A DNA stretch of 64,000 nucleotides from CATQHP01 sp965214915 (GCA_965214915.1 CBDCCP010000002.1:372001-436000), one strand, 5' to 3'. Shown: positions 27,201 to 36,464, numbered from the stretch's first letter. The notes: generated from the sequence alone by a model not told the origin. Program-made: numbers and translations.

Positions 27201-27586
27201 TCGAGGTGACTTTTCCCGGAGATCCGCAGAACACGGGCTCCACCAACCGCGGCAACCGCATCGCCGACGGCAAATCGAGCAATCAGACGATCGACAACTG
27301 GTTCGATCAATCCGCCTTCGTCATCAGCGACCCCGGCGTTTACGGCACGAACGGGCGCAACGTGCTGCGCGGGCCCAACGGCAGGAGCTTCGACTTCATG
27401 CTCGGCAAGCGCTTCCGCATGCCCTGGGAGGGGCACACGGTGCAGTTCCGTTTCGAGGCGTTCAACTTCACCAACACGCCGCGCTTCGGACAGCCCAACG
27501 GAGGCATGCTGCGCGCGGCCACGGGCACGATCAACCGGGCGGACGAGCCGCGGCGGATTCAGTTCGGCCTCAAGTACCTGTTCTGA
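24275..27586 (+). CDS. TonB-dependent receptor with carboxypeptidase-regulatory-like N-terminal domain
   Basis: The 1103-aa outer-membrane protein has a signal peptide (FVLLFGAAASLCLAQ). A CarboxypepD_reg-like beta-sandwich follows (IQGVVSDASGGVIPAAEITV at about 27-46), then a plug domain (from about 130, with NVMIDGIDNGS), then a long Oar-like beta-barrel ending in aromatic RRIQFGLKYLF. It probably imports a large or scarce substrate with TonB energy. A strong Shine-Dalgarno sequence (gaggaggag) precedes the ATG at 24275. Acidobacteriota encode many such receptors. It faces the convergent CRTAC1-like gene, and a paralogue lies 2 kb further on. Confidence 0.92.
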   Translation: MSPVHAWRFVLLFGAAASLCLAQNSGIQGVVSDASGGVIPAAEITVENTATGVEYSAQSNETGFYSVPFLSPGAYSVTARTEGFAPSTRENLKLDVQQIARVDFELSIGNVTEVVEVSAAAALLESEQATMGQVIENKRIVEMPLNKRNYLELAQLSVGILPGATVGAGTRPGRDEAGFVGMGMRGYQNNVMIDGIDNGSRAGGGPLGFEAQASKPSVDAVGEFKVVTNNMSAEYGFRMGPKVLVSIKSGSNELHGSAFEFVRNEKLDATNFFANRSGSVKPTLRQNQFGGTLGGPIVKNKTFGFFSYQGTRIRLGRSFLATVPSQLARGGDFSMERTNFNRVFDPETTVGTGAAAVRDPFPNNVVPASRFDPVSSPLLSRYPLPNIQGREFGFNNYFRAPSDSDDTDQYDFRVDHNFSDGDRIFFRMSVRRQFRINQSPLPVEAGGQGGQTVDLNGDNLAFNWTHAFTPTLHNEARFGFTHFPTRFDTLIQEPLNAQLGIQGAPGDTFGDGFDQGFSFFNINGYNNLGTPCCWPNINNMDNIQIVDNLLWQKGSHSIKMGFDYRRLNIFREAMRFRRGQFLFNRVFTAEQPNIGRSRSTTGNGLAEMMLGWVGQTRVGNPAGENAVVPYWGAYIQDDWRVTPKLTLTLGLRWELFHRGYYPKGHIRGRTGVSNYITAFNGLPDGQEEFWDRPEDGSDCGCEQDLNNFAPRAGIAYRLNDKTVVRASGGIFYGEGDIVTDNSAWSRQVPDFTEIITPTFDNITPVTLVKDGFLPVTLPAEEPLPNTGASASYRKQPNQYAVQWFVDIQRELPQDMVWIVGYQGSSTSYLAYRLNINFPGPHPTIPANRRRLRPLRTGVNLSEPGANASYNAFVTRLEKRFSKGLTFLASYTWSHNIDNNTQFLDSGLFNVANQYDRRAERSSANIDMTQNLTTSFTWELPFGKGRAFGSDWGGALDAVLGGWQLGGILSLRSGFPFEVTFPGDPQNTGSTNRGNRIADGKSSNQTIDNWFDQSAFVISDPGVYGTNGRNVLRGPNGRSFDFMLGKRFRMPWEGHTVQFRFEAFNFTNTPRFGQPNGGMLRAATGTINRADEPRRIQFGLKYLF

Positions 27587-27604
27587 GCGCCGCGCCGGCG
27601 GCGC
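27587..27604. terminator. GC-rich hairpin between convergent genes
   Basis: A 7-bp stem with a 4-nt loop (gcgccgc gccg gcggcgc) begins one base after the receptor stop and precedes the stop of the opposing gene. It could end transcription from both sides, but there is no T-run. Confidence 0.4.
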
Positions 27605-27608
27605 AGCG

Positions 27609-29342
27609 TTACCGCCGCGTCTCGCGCAGGGTCAGCAGGCGGTTCGCCTCGACCGCGCCGATGTTTTCGGTTTGGCCCGAGGACCAGCGGATCGAGACTT
27701 CGGCCGCATCGGCATCGGCGAGGCCGAAGTGTACCCGCAGATCGTTTTGCGAAAGATAACTGCCGCCGCTGCGGATTTCCTTGACCTGCGTTTGCCCTGC
27801 CGCCGTAACCGAGACGCGGGCGCCGATATCGTCGCGGCCCGACGCGGCGAGAGCGCGGATCAGCAGCCAATTGCCCGCTGAAGCGAAATTCTGCAGCAGC
27901 GAAGGCGCCTCGTTCATGTTGACGACCACGATTTCCAGATCGCCGTCGTTGTCGAGGTCGCCCGCGGCGGCGCCGCGCGAAGAATGCCGCGCGGCCACCG
28001 CCGGACCCGCCTCGGTCGACAACGAGTGAAAACGGCCGTCCCCGCGGTTCCAGAACAGCAGCCTGGGCTGCGCGAAGCTCTCGTCGATCGGCGCGCCGTC
28101 CACGCTGGGCGCGACGTGCCCGTTGACGGCGAACAGGTCTGGCCGGCCGTCGTGATCGAAATCGAGGAACGCTGCGCCCCAGCCGACGTATTGCGTCACG
28201 GTCGCCAGTCCGGCGGCGACCGTTTCGTCGGTAAAGGAGAAATCGCCGTCGTTACGGTAGAGCGTGTTGGTGTCGGACGCGAAATTCGTCTTGAAAATAT
28301 CGGTCAGCCCGTCTCCGTCGTAATCGCCCGCGGCCACGCCCATGCCGGCCTGCTCCTGGCCGTCTTCGTTGTAGGCGGCCCCGGAAAAAAGCCCCAGCTC
28401 TTCGAAGGCGCCGCCCCCCGTGTTGCGGTAGAGCAGGCTCGCCGTGGAATCACAGGCGACGTACACGTCCGTCCGTCCGTCGTTGTCGTAGTCGCCCGTA
28501 AGCACTCCCAGACCGTAGTGGTTGCGCGGCCCTGCGATGCCTGACGCTTCCGAGATGTCGGCGAACTTCCCGTCGCCGTCGTTTTCAAAGAGCGACATGG
28601 TTTCCGCCGGCAGCCCCCGCGGCCCGCAGGGGATCGGAACGTTCTGCCAGCGGCACTGCGGCGCCTCGCCGGGCAACGGCGTGCCGTCGATGTCGAAGTC
28701 CACGTAATGGGCGACGAACAGATCGAGATCGCCGTCCCGGTCGAAGTCCAGAAAGGCGCACCCGGAGCTCCAGCGCCGCCCGGTTTCGGTGAAGCCCCTT
28801 GGCCGGCTTTCGTCGGCGAACGTCTCGCCGCCGCGGTTGCGCAGCAGGCGGTCCGGCCCCCAGTGGGTGACGAAAAGATCGGTGTAGCCGTCGTTATCGA
28901 CGTCGCCCGCGCAGACGCCCTGCCCCCAGCCGGTTGCGGTAAGGCCCGTTTGGGCCGTAGCGTCTTCGAAGCGCAACTCTCCGCGGTTGCGGTAGAGCCG
29001 GTGCGGCGGCGCCTTTTCGTCGAACCGCCCGGAGTTGACGAAAAAAATGTCGAGCAGGCCGTCGTTGTCGAAGTCGATCAAGGCTACGCCCGTCCCGGTA
29101 GTCTCCACGAGATAGTTTTTGCGGTCCGCGCCGCCCGAGATGTTTGCATGTGCGAGTCCCGCCTCGGCGGCGACGTCGCGGTAATCGACGGCGGGCGCAA
29201 CGACGCCTGCGGGCAGGGGAACGGCGGGGACGGCGCGCCTGTTGCCGACGGCCATGCCCTGGGGGAAGGCGGCGTTCGAGCCGGCAACAGCCAAAAGCGG
29301 CAACAGCAGCTTGCCGGCGAGCCTGCCGCGGGCGGGCGTCAT
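27609..29342 (-). CDS. Exported CRTAC1-like protein with FG-GAP/VCBS repeats and ASPIC/UnbV domain
   Basis: The 577-aa protein starts at ATG 29342 with a signal peptide (LAGKLLLPLLAVAGSNAAF). It has about seven FG-GAP-type repeats with calcium-binding loops such as DFDNDGLLD, DVDNDGYTD, DFDRDGDLD, DYDNDGRTD, DYDGDGLTD and DLDNDGDLE, forming a beta-propeller. The C-terminal ASPIC/UnbV domain is seen in RALAASGRDDIGARVSV and YLSQNDLRVHFGLADAD. Such proteins are extracellular and calcium-dependent; function is unproven. It is transcribed divergently from the second receptor gene (167 bp between starts), so regulation may be shared. Confidence 0.9.
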   Translation of the reverse strand: MTPARGRLAGKLLLPLLAVAGSNAAFPQGMAVGNRRAVPAVPLPAGVVAPAVDYRDVAAEAGLAHANISGGADRKNYLVETTGTGVALIDFDNDGLLDIFFVNSGRFDEKAPPHRLYRNRGELRFEDATAQTGLTATGWGQGVCAGDVDNDGYTDLFVTHWGPDRLLRNRGGETFADESRPRGFTETGRRWSSGCAFLDFDRDGDLDLFVAHYVDFDIDGTPLPGEAPQCRWQNVPIPCGPRGLPAETMSLFENDGDGKFADISEASGIAGPRNHYGLGVLTGDYDNDGRTDVYVACDSTASLLYRNTGGGAFEELGLFSGAAYNEDGQEQAGMGVAAGDYDGDGLTDIFKTNFASDTNTLYRNDGDFSFTDETVAAGLATVTQYVGWGAAFLDFDHDGRPDLFAVNGHVAPSVDGAPIDESFAQPRLLFWNRGDGRFHSLSTEAGPAVAARHSSRGAAAGDLDNDGDLEIVVVNMNEAPSLLQNFASAGNWLLIRALAASGRDDIGARVSVTAAGQTQVKEIRSGGSYLSQNDLRVHFGLADADAAEVSIRWSSGQTENIGAVEANRLLTLRETRR

Positions 29343-29508
29343 GCGCAACTTCAATGGTAGCGGCAGTAGCGGCGGGCAAAAGGCCGGCGATGCAAGCCCG
29401 TTTCGGCGTTTGTAAAAAGTTCGGCCTTTTCCAACGCGCGCTCTTTGGGGTGTGCTACAAAGAAGCAGCCCTGCGGGCGTCGTTCGCCAATCCATCGGGA
29501 GGAAGTCC

Positions 29509-32500
29509 ATGCGACAAGCGGTTTCGGTTTTTCAGTGTTTGCGGGCGCCGGCTTTTGCCGCCGCCGTTCTTTGCCTGGCGCTGCTCGCGCCGCAGACGGC
29601 CTGGGGGCAGGCGTCGAGCGCGGCCATCAACGGCACGATCACCGATCAGCAAGGCGCGGTGATACCCGGCGCGGAACTCGTGCTGACCAGCGTGGAAACC
29701 GGCATCGAGCGTCGGGCGACCTCGAACTCCGTCGGCAACTACGGGTTTCCCGGCATCCAGCCGGGCTACTACATGCTGGAGGCTTCGTCCGACGGCTTCC
29801 GCACGGCGTCGATCGAACCGTTCGTGCTGGTCGTGAACCAGACGGCGACGTTCGACATCGCGCTCGAAGTCGGCGCGGTGACCGAATCGGTGACGGTCGA
29901 GGCCATCGGCGCGCAGGTGCAGTCTTCGTCCTCCGAGCTGGGCACCGCCATGACCGAGCAGCAGGTGGTGGACCTGCCGTTGAACGGCAGAAACTTCACG
30001 CAGTTGCTGATCCTCACGCCCGGCGCCTCTCCGGCCAACGTGGCCCAGAACAGGGGAGGCTTCGGCAGCACCTCGGTCGGCTCGTTCAATTTCCCGTCGA
30101 TCAACGGGCAGAACAACCGCAGCAACCTTTTCCTGACCGACGGCGCGAACAATCAGGGCATCATGACCAGTACTTATGCGGTGCCGCCGATCATCGACGC
30201 CATTCAGGAGTTCAAGGTGCAGTCGCACAACGATCTGGCGGAGTTCGGCGGCGTCACCGGCGGCGTCGTCAACGTCGTCACCAAATCGGGCACGAACGAG
30301 CTTCACGGCACCCTCTGGCACTTCCTGCGCAACGACAATCTGGATGCGCGAGGCACGTTTTTGGAAGAGAAGGCGGCCCTGGCGCAGAATATGTACGGCG
30401 CCACGGGCGGCGGGCCCATCGTCAAGAACAAAACGTTCTTCTTCCTCACCTACCAGGGCTTCAAGAACCGCACGCCTTCCAACCGCTGGTATCGCGTGCC
30501 GACCGAAGCGAACCTGACCGGCGACATGAGCGACTGGGGGCGTCAGATCTACGACCCGATCACCACGGTGGACGATGGCAGCGGCCAGCAGACGCGCACG
30601 CCCTTCGCCAACAACACGATTCCGGCCAGCCGGCTCGACCCGGGTTTCCTCGGTTACCTGCAGCAGACGGTGCCCAAGCCCAGCGGCGTCCGCAACAGAC
30701 TGAACAATCAACTGGACACCACGGGAACGACCGTGGACCAGCATGAATACTCGGCGCGCTTCGATCATCGTTTCAGCGCGGAAGACTCCGTTTTCTTCCG
30801 CTGGAGCGGCCAGGACAACGCGCAAGACCGCACGGGCGGCCGGCAGACGCTGTCCAGCTTCACAGACGTCGTCAACGTCAACATTGCGGCGAACTGGGTG
30901 CATACTTTCGATCCGACGAGCATCCTGCAGCTTTCTTTCGCCCGCGTCGAAGTCGAGCGGGACACCGGCAACGCTTTCCGCAACCTGCCTGACGGCTTCG
31001 TTTCGCAGGTCGGCTGGAACCCGGAATTCGCCGGCGGGTTCCGCGGCGGAGAAACGTTCGTGCCGAACGTCGGCGTCTCGCAATTTTTCGGCGGCGGCGA
31101 GCGGGTCGGCTTCACGCGCACCAGCGATACCTGGCAGTACAAAGGCGACTACACCAAAATCTGGGGATCGCATACCTTCAAATTCGGCGCGGAGCACAAC
31201 GTTATCGGCCACTTCGGCCAGACCAACGATCACTCCAACAGCTTCAACAACGTCGGCACGGCCCACCCGCAGAGCCAGGGCAACACCGGCAGCCCGCTGG
31301 CGTCGTTTCTGCTGAACGTCCCGAATGCCTGGTCGCGGCGCGATTTCTTCAAGCGCGCGCGGGGTGGCGGGTTGTCTTCCTTCTTTGTGCAGGATTCCTG
31401 GAAGGCGTCGCAGAAGCTGACGATCAATCTGGGCTTGCGCGTGGACAGGACCTTTCTGCCGCAGTTTGGCAACGCCGAAGAGAACACGGTGCATTTCGGC
31501 AACATCGACTACAACGTGGGCATCTATTGGCTCACCGCGGCGCCCGAGCCCTGCGCTGCGCGCCGCATCGCGCCCTGTCTGCCGGACCCGGGCGGCGCGC
31601 TGCCCGACGACGTGCGGGTCTCGCCGGACGGCCGCGTGCAAGACCCTTGGCCGACCAGTTGGCAGCCGCGCGTGGGCTTCGCCTACCGCCTCAACGAACG
31701 CACCGCGCTGCGCGCCTCGGCCGGGATATTCTTCGACAACTTCGCCGGCGTCACGCAGAACACGCAAAACCTCGGCCACACTTGGCCCGACGTCGGACGC
31801 AAGCTGCAGAACGGAACCAACCCGGCCACGGCCAACCCGACGGTGGACGCCAAAAACCCCGCTCCGACCGGGATTCTGCCCACCGCCACGCCTTACAACC
31901 AGGGCGCCTGGTATTCTGACCCGCGCATGGACAACTCCTACTCCATGCAGTGGAACTTCGGCATCCAGCGCCAACTCGACGACGCGACCATGGTGCAAAT
32001 CAATTACGTCGGCTCGGGCAACAGCCGCCAGCCGCTGGGGACCTATTACAACGTGGCGCTGACGCCCGGGCCGCGGGCGACGGCGCGGCAGCGCGCGCCG
32101 TACCCGCGGTTTCGCGCCAACAACTATCTGACCTCGTGGGGCCGCAGCAACTACCATGCCCTGCAGACGCAGTACAACCGCCGCTTCTCGAAGGGCTTGG
32201 CCTTGATGGTCAATTACACCTGGGCCAAGTCGATCGACATCGGCTGCACGGGCTGGTTCGTCGAGGCGTGCTCGCAGCAGAATCCCTACGAGTTCAACAT
32301 CGACCGCAGCGTGTCCGGCATCGACCTGACGCACAACCTGAACTTCAACTGGGTTTACGAGATTCCGTTCCCGTCGGACTCTCCCTTGCGCGCGGTCCTC
32401 GGCGGTTGGAAATTCAACGGCTTGGTGATGTTCGCCTCCGGGCAGCCTTATACGCCGACGATCAACGGCGATATTGCCGGGACGGGACTGCCGAACGGCC

Positions 32501-32844
32501 GCTACCGCCCGAACTTCGTCGGCGACCCCGTGCTCGACAACCCCACGACAGGCCGTTGGATTAACACGGACGCCTTCGCCCCGCCTGCACCGGGCACTTT
32601 CGGCAACGCCGGCCGCCACAGCCTGCGCCAGGACGGCATCAACAACTTCGATTTCTCGTTTTTCAAAACCATTCCGGTCAACGAACGCTTCCGTTTCGAG
32701 TACCGCGTGGAGTTCTTCAACGGGTTCAATTCCCCGCAGTACGCGGCGCCGGTGCGGAATTTCAGCAATGCGCAATTCGGAAGCGTAACCGGCACGTCGA
32801 ACCGCGCGCGGCAGATTCAAATGGGCCTGAAGTTGTATTTTTAG
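29509..32844 (+). CDS. TonB-dependent receptor with carboxypeptidase-regulatory-like N-terminal domain
   Basis: The 1111-aa outer-membrane receptor starts at ATG 29509, preceded by gggaggaag. The longer frame upstream lacks a signal and is rejected. The signal peptide ends near QTAWGQA. The beta-sandwich carries INGTITDQQGAVIPGAEL, the plug has DLPLNGRNFTQLLILTPGA and NLFLTDGANNQG, and the barrel closes with RARQIQMGLKLYF. It is a paralogue of the receptor at 24275-27586 rather than a duplicate copy. It likely imports a different substrate. Confidence 0.92.
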   Translation: MRQAVSVFQCLRAPAFAAAVLCLALLAPQTAWGQASSAAINGTITDQQGAVIPGAELVLTSVETGIERRATSNSVGNYGFPGIQPGYYMLEASSDGFRTASIEPFVLVVNQTATFDIALEVGAVTESVTVEAIGAQVQSSSSELGTAMTEQQVVDLPLNGRNFTQLLILTPGASPANVAQNRGGFGSTSVGSFNFPSINGQNNRSNLFLTDGANNQGIMTSTYAVPPIIDAIQEFKVQSHNDLAEFGGVTGGVVNVVTKSGTNELHGTLWHFLRNDNLDARGTFLEEKAALAQNMYGATGGGPIVKNKTFFFLTYQGFKNRTPSNRWYRVPTEANLTGDMSDWGRQIYDPITTVDDGSGQQTRTPFANNTIPASRLDPGFLGYLQQTVPKPSGVRNRLNNQLDTTGTTVDQHEYSARFDHRFSAEDSVFFRWSGQDNAQDRTGGRQTLSSFTDVVNVNIAANWVHTFDPTSILQLSFARVEVERDTGNAFRNLPDGFVSQVGWNPEFAGGFRGGETFVPNVGVSQFFGGGERVGFTRTSDTWQYKGDYTKIWGSHTFKFGAEHNVIGHFGQTNDHSNSFNNVGTAHPQSQGNTGSPLASFLLNVPNAWSRRDFFKRARGGGLSSFFVQDSWKASQKLTINLGLRVDRTFLPQFGNAEENTVHFGNIDYNVGIYWLTAAPEPCAARRIAPCLPDPGGALPDDVRVSPDGRVQDPWPTSWQPRVGFAYRLNERTALRASAGIFFDNFAGVTQNTQNLGHTWPDVGRKLQNGTNPATANPTVDAKNPAPTGILPTATPYNQGAWYSDPRMDNSYSMQWNFGIQRQLDDATMVQINYVGSGNSRQPLGTYYNVALTPGPRATARQRAPYPRFRANNYLTSWGRSNYHALQTQYNRRFSKGLALMVNYTWAKSIDIGCTGWFVEACSQQNPYEFNIDRSVSGIDLTHNLNFNWVYEIPFPSDSPLRAVLGGWKFNGLVMFASGQPYTPTINGDIAGTGLPNGRYRPNFVGDPVLDNPTTGRWINTDAFAPPAPGTFGNAGRHSLRQDGINNFDFSFFKTIPVNERFRFEYRVEFFNGFNSPQYAAPVRNFSNAQFGSVTGTSNRARQIQMGLKLYF

Positions 32845-32858
32845 TCCGCTTTCAGGGG

Positions 32859-32885
32859 GCGCCCGCTCGGCGGCGCGGCGGGCGT
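32859..32885 (+). terminator. Candidate terminator hairpin after the second receptor
   Basis: The stem cgcccgc (32860-32866) pairs with gcgggcg (32878-32884) around an 11-nt loop, 15 bp after the receptor stop. The following tctctcgccttgt is only weakly T-rich. Confidence 0.4.
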
Positions 32886-32958
32886 CTCTCGCCTTGTCCG
32901 CGCTGCGCGTCGCCCGCGCACGGGATTCCGGCTACGATAAAGGCCGATACGTTCCGCC

Positions 32959-34866
32959 ATGCGCACGATTCGACCCGTTCTCGCGGCGCTGCTCGTCTGT
33001 TTTTCGGCGGCAGCGCAGACGCCGGAGGATGTCTCGCGGATCGTCGCCTCGGCCGAGCGCCAACGTCGGGCCGGCGACAGCGCCGCCGCGCTCGCCGCGC
33101 TTGAAGACGCCGCCGCGGCCTATCCCGGCCAAGCCCTGCCGCTCTTCAACCTGGGCGCCGTTTACGGCGAGCTGGGCCGCCACGAGGAGGCCGCCGGCGC
33201 TCTGCGCCGGGGCTTGGCGCTCGACCCCGGCAACGCGGACGCGCATCTGACGCTGGCCAAGGTTCGCATCGGCTTGCACGACTACGCGGGCGCATTGGAT
33301 GCCGCTGCGCGCTATGCCGAGATCGCCGGAGCCGCGGCTGCGAATTTCGATTTCCACTATGTCCGCGGGGTGGGGCTGCGCCGTCTTGCCCGGCCGGCCG
33401 AGGCCGAAGCGGAGTTGCGCAAGGCCGTTGCCCTGAACGGCGGCCACGCGGACGCCCTCTACAACCTCGGCTTCACGCTCTCGCGCCAAGGCCGCTACGA
33501 CGAAGCCCGCGGTCTGCTGGAGAAGGCCCGGCGGCTCGATCCCGAATCTCAGGACATAAGGTACCGGTTGGCGGCCGTGCTCCAAAAGCTGGGGGAGACC
33601 GAAGCCGCCGCCCGCGAGCTCGCAGCTTTCCGCGAAGCGAAGGAGCGCGCGCAGCGGCAAACCCGCGCGGCGGTGTCCGTCGAGCAAGGCAGGCGCGCCC
33701 TGCAAAGCGGCGATGCGCAAAAGGCGAAGGAGTTTTTTCAGCAGGCCATCCGCCGGGACGCGGACAACGCGGAGGCCCACAACAGTCTGGGCGTCGCCTA
33801 CGGCAGGCTGAGCAGAAACGACCTGGCCGAGTTGATGCTCGCCAAGGCGGTCAGCCTGCAAGCGGACTACGCCGAGGCCCATGTCAACCTGGCGCTCACG
33901 CTGGCGGCGCGCGGGAAGCTCGACGAAGCCCGGACGCGGATCGAAGAGGCGCTGCGCCTGGAGCCGGAGAGTCCGGCGGCGCACGAAGCGGCGGGCATGA
34001 TCTTGACCCGGCTCGGCCGCGCCGCGGATGCGCTGCCGCATTTTCGCAAGGTCGCCGCCGCCCGGCCGGAAGACGCCGAAGCGCGCCTGAACTTGGGCAT
34101 CGCCCTTGCCGAAAGCCGCCGCTTGGAGGAGGCGCTGGCCGAGTTCACGCGCGCGGTCGAGTTGCGTCCCGATGCGCCGCGGCCCAGGTACAACCGCGGC
34201 CGCTCTCTCAAAGATCTCGGCAGGAGCGAAGAAGCAGCGGCCGAGTTGCGGCGGGCCGCCGCCATCGATTCCGGGTTCGCGCCGGCGATAGAGTTGCTGG
34301 CGTCGATCGAAGCCGAGCGGGGAAGCTTCGAACGGTCCGCTGAGTTGTGGACGCGCGTCGTCGCGTTGCAGCCGGAAAGCGCCGGCGCGCATTACGATCT
34401 CGGGCGCGCGCTGATACAACTCGGGCGAGAGGAGGACGCCGTGACGCATTGGCGGCGCGCCGCGGATCTCGACCCCGCGCATAAAGAGGCGCTCTACAAC
34501 CTGGCCCAGGCGCTGCATCGGTCAGACCCCGAAAGCGCGCGCGGCTACCGGCTGCGCTTCCAGGCGTTGAAGTCCGAGGAGCAAGTGACCGACCGCGCCG
34601 GAACCCTCTGGAACTTCGCGCTTGCGGCTGCGGCGAAGAAAGATTGGGAGCGGGCGTTCTCATTGTTCCAACAGGCGCTGGAGGTCTGCGGCGGCTGCCC
34701 GGCAAGGGGAAGCATCCACAAGAATTTCGGGTTGACCTACGGCCATGCGGGGGACTACGCGAACGCCGCGCGCGAGCTCGAGGCCGCGCGCGAACTGCTG
34801 CCGGAAGACCCGGAGATCGCGCAGGCGCTGGCCGTCGTCCGCGCCTCCGGCGGGCGGGCGCAATGA
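32959..34866 (+). CDS. Exported tetratricopeptide-repeat protein
   Basis: The 635-aa product has a signal peptide (IRPVLAALLVCFSAAAQ) and then about 14 TPR units from residue 30 to the C-terminus (for example ALPLFNLGAVYGELGRHEEA and AEAHNSLGVAYGRLSRNDLA). It probably scaffolds a periplasmic complex. The stop overlaps the start of the multihaem cytochrome gene by 4 bp (ATGA), so the two are translationally coupled and likely work together. Confidence 0.88.
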   Translation: MRTIRPVLAALLVCFSAAAQTPEDVSRIVASAERQRRAGDSAAALAALEDAAAAYPGQALPLFNLGAVYGELGRHEEAAGALRRGLALDPGNADAHLTLAKVRIGLHDYAGALDAAARYAEIAGAAAANFDFHYVRGVGLRRLARPAEAEAELRKAVALNGGHADALYNLGFTLSRQGRYDEARGLLEKARRLDPESQDIRYRLAAVLQKLGETEAAARELAAFREAKERAQRQTRAAVSVEQGRRALQSGDAQKAKEFFQQAIRRDADNAEAHNSLGVAYGRLSRNDLAELMLAKAVSLQADYAEAHVNLALTLAARGKLDEARTRIEEALRLEPESPAAHEAAGMILTRLGRAADALPHFRKVAAARPEDAEARLNLGIALAESRRLEEALAEFTRAVELRPDAPRPRYNRGRSLKDLGRSEEAAAELRRAAAIDSGFAPAIELLASIEAERGSFERSAELWTRVVALQPESAGAHYDLGRALIQLGREEDAVTHWRRAADLDPAHKEALYNLAQALHRSDPESARGYRLRFQALKSEEQVTDRAGTLWNFALAAAAKKDWERAFSLFQQALEVCGGCPARGSIHKNFGLTYGHAGDYANAARELEAARELLPEDPEIAQALAVVRASGGRAQ

Positions 34867-36452
34867 CGCCGCTGCGCTCGGGCGTTTGGCTCTGCTGCCT
34901 GCTGCTTGCGCCCGCCGCAGGCGGCGCCTCCGAGCGCTGCGCCGCCTGCCATCCCGAGGAAACCGCGGCCTATCTGCTGACGGGCATGGGCCGCTCGATC
35001 GGCCTCCCTTCCGCGCTGCAACCCACCGGCGCATACCGCCACGGACTCTCGAAAACGACCTACGCGATTACCGCCGATTCCTCCGGCATGACCCAGCGCA
35101 TCGCGCGCGGCGGACTCTCCGCCGAGTATGCGGTGGACTACGTGATCGGCTCGGGTAATGCCGCGTTCGGCTACCTGGTCAGCGCCGGCAACGCCGTTTT
35201 TCAGTCGCCCATCGCCTACTACACGAAATTGAAGCGTTGGGGCGCCGCTCCCGGAATGGAGCGATACGCGGCGCCCGACTTCACCCGGCCGGTGACCCCG
35301 GAATGCCTCTGGTGCCATGCCGATCGCCCTCTGCCGCTGCCGCAAACCGTCAACCGCTACGAGCGGCCGATTTTCGAGGCCGCGGCGATTTCCTGCGAGC
35401 GCTGCCACGGCGATGTCCGGGCGCACCTCGACGAGCCGGAGGCCGCGAATATCGTCAACCCTGCCGCGCTGCCGCCCGCCGCCAGGGACGGCGTTTGCGA
35501 GCAGTGCCATCTCTCGGGCGTTGTCCGCGTTCTCAATCCGGGCAAGAATTTCGGGTCGTATCTGCCGGGGGAGCGGCTCGAAAGCGCGTTCTCGGTATTC
35601 ACGGCCCGGCAGCCCGCCGCCGGTCGGCCCTTCAAAGTCGTCAGCCACGTCGAGCAGCTCGCTCTGAGCCGCTGCGCCCAAAGCAGCAAAGGGCGACTGT
35701 GGTGCGGCGCATGCCATAACCCGCACGATGCGCCGGCAGATACCGCAGCGTACTTCCGCGAGCGTTGCCTCGACTGTCACGGGCCGGCGTTGGCCGCCGA
35801 TCACGGCGCGCCGGCGCGCGACTGCATCGGCTGTCACATGCCCAAGCGGCAGTCTTGGGACAGCGGGCACAGCGCCTTCACCGATCACAGAATCGCGGCG
35901 CACCCCGGCCGGGCCGCAACGGCGGCAGAGGAGCCGCCCCCGGTTCTTCGCGCCTGGCGCGCGGCGCCGGAGCCGCTGGCGACTCGCAATCTCGGTCTGG
36001 CGAACGTCCTGGTCGGCCGGCAGCGGAGCTCGCCGCGGCATGCCGCGGCCGGACTCGATCTGCTGCGTTCCGTAAAAGACGAGTTTGCGGACGACCCGGA
36101 TGTTCTGGAAGGGTTGGGGACGGCCCTCGCGCTCAGCGGGTCTCCGCGCCAAGGAGCGGCCTATCTGCAAAGAGCGGTCGAGGCGCAGCCCGGCCATGTG
36201 CTGCGGCGCCTGTCTCTGGCGGCGGCATGGTGGGAGCTCGGCGCCGCAAACGAAGCCCTCGCCGCGCTGGAGGCGGCGGTCCGCCTCGACCCTTATCTGG
36301 AATCGGCTTACCGCATGATGGCCCGCGTGTACGCGGATGCCGGCCGAGCGGAGAAGGTTCGGGAAACGTGGCGGCGCTATCTCGAGCATCGGCCGCGCAG
36401 CATCGAGGCGCGCCGACAAGCGGGGCGCCTGCCGGCGGATCCCGGTCCGTGA
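34863..36452 (+). CDS. Multihaem cytochrome c with C-terminal TPR repeats
   Basis: The 529-aa exported protein has a signal peptide and seven CxxCH haem sites: CAACH (26-30), CLWCH (148-152), CERCH (178-182), CEQCH (212-216), and CGACH, CLDCH and CIGCH between about 280 and 325. The architecture resembles cytochrome c554/NrfA-type tandem haem proteins, without a clear catalytic haem that I can identify. Residues about 370-520 form TPR repeats, which is common in Acidobacteriota and Planctomycetota proteins of this type. Start ATG 34863 lies inside the preceding gene's stop. Electron transfer in the periplasm is likely; the donor and acceptor are unknown. Confidence 0.88.
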   Translation: MTPLRSGVWLCCLLLAPAAGGASERCAACHPEETAAYLLTGMGRSIGLPSALQPTGAYRHGLSKTTYAITADSSGMTQRIARGGLSAEYAVDYVIGSGNAAFGYLVSAGNAVFQSPIAYYTKLKRWGAAPGMERYAAPDFTRPVTPECLWCHADRPLPLPQTVNRYERPIFEAAAISCERCHGDVRAHLDEPEAANIVNPAALPPAARDGVCEQCHLSGVVRVLNPGKNFGSYLPGERLESAFSVFTARQPAAGRPFKVVSHVEQLALSRCAQSSKGRLWCGACHNPHDAPADTAAYFRERCLDCHGPALAADHGAPARDCIGCHMPKRQSWDSGHSAFTDHRIAAHPGRAATAAEEPPPVLRAWRAAPEPLATRNLGLANVLVGRQRSSPRHAAAGLDLLRSVKDEFADDPDVLEGLGTALALSGSPRQGAAYLQRAVEAQPGHVLRRLSLAAAWWELGAANEALAALEAAVRLDPYLESAYRMMARVYADAGRAEKVRETWRRYLEHRPRSIEARRQAGRLPADPGP

Positions 36453-36464
36453 CGCAAGACGGCT

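Noticed and set aside
24041..27436. Antisense open frame of over 1100 codons opposite the first TonB receptor
   Set aside because: Shadow of a GC-rich gene; Arg/Val-rich with no recognisable fold.
29455..32820. Antisense open frame opposite the second receptor
   Set aside because: Same reason; the receptor strand has signal, plug and barrel.
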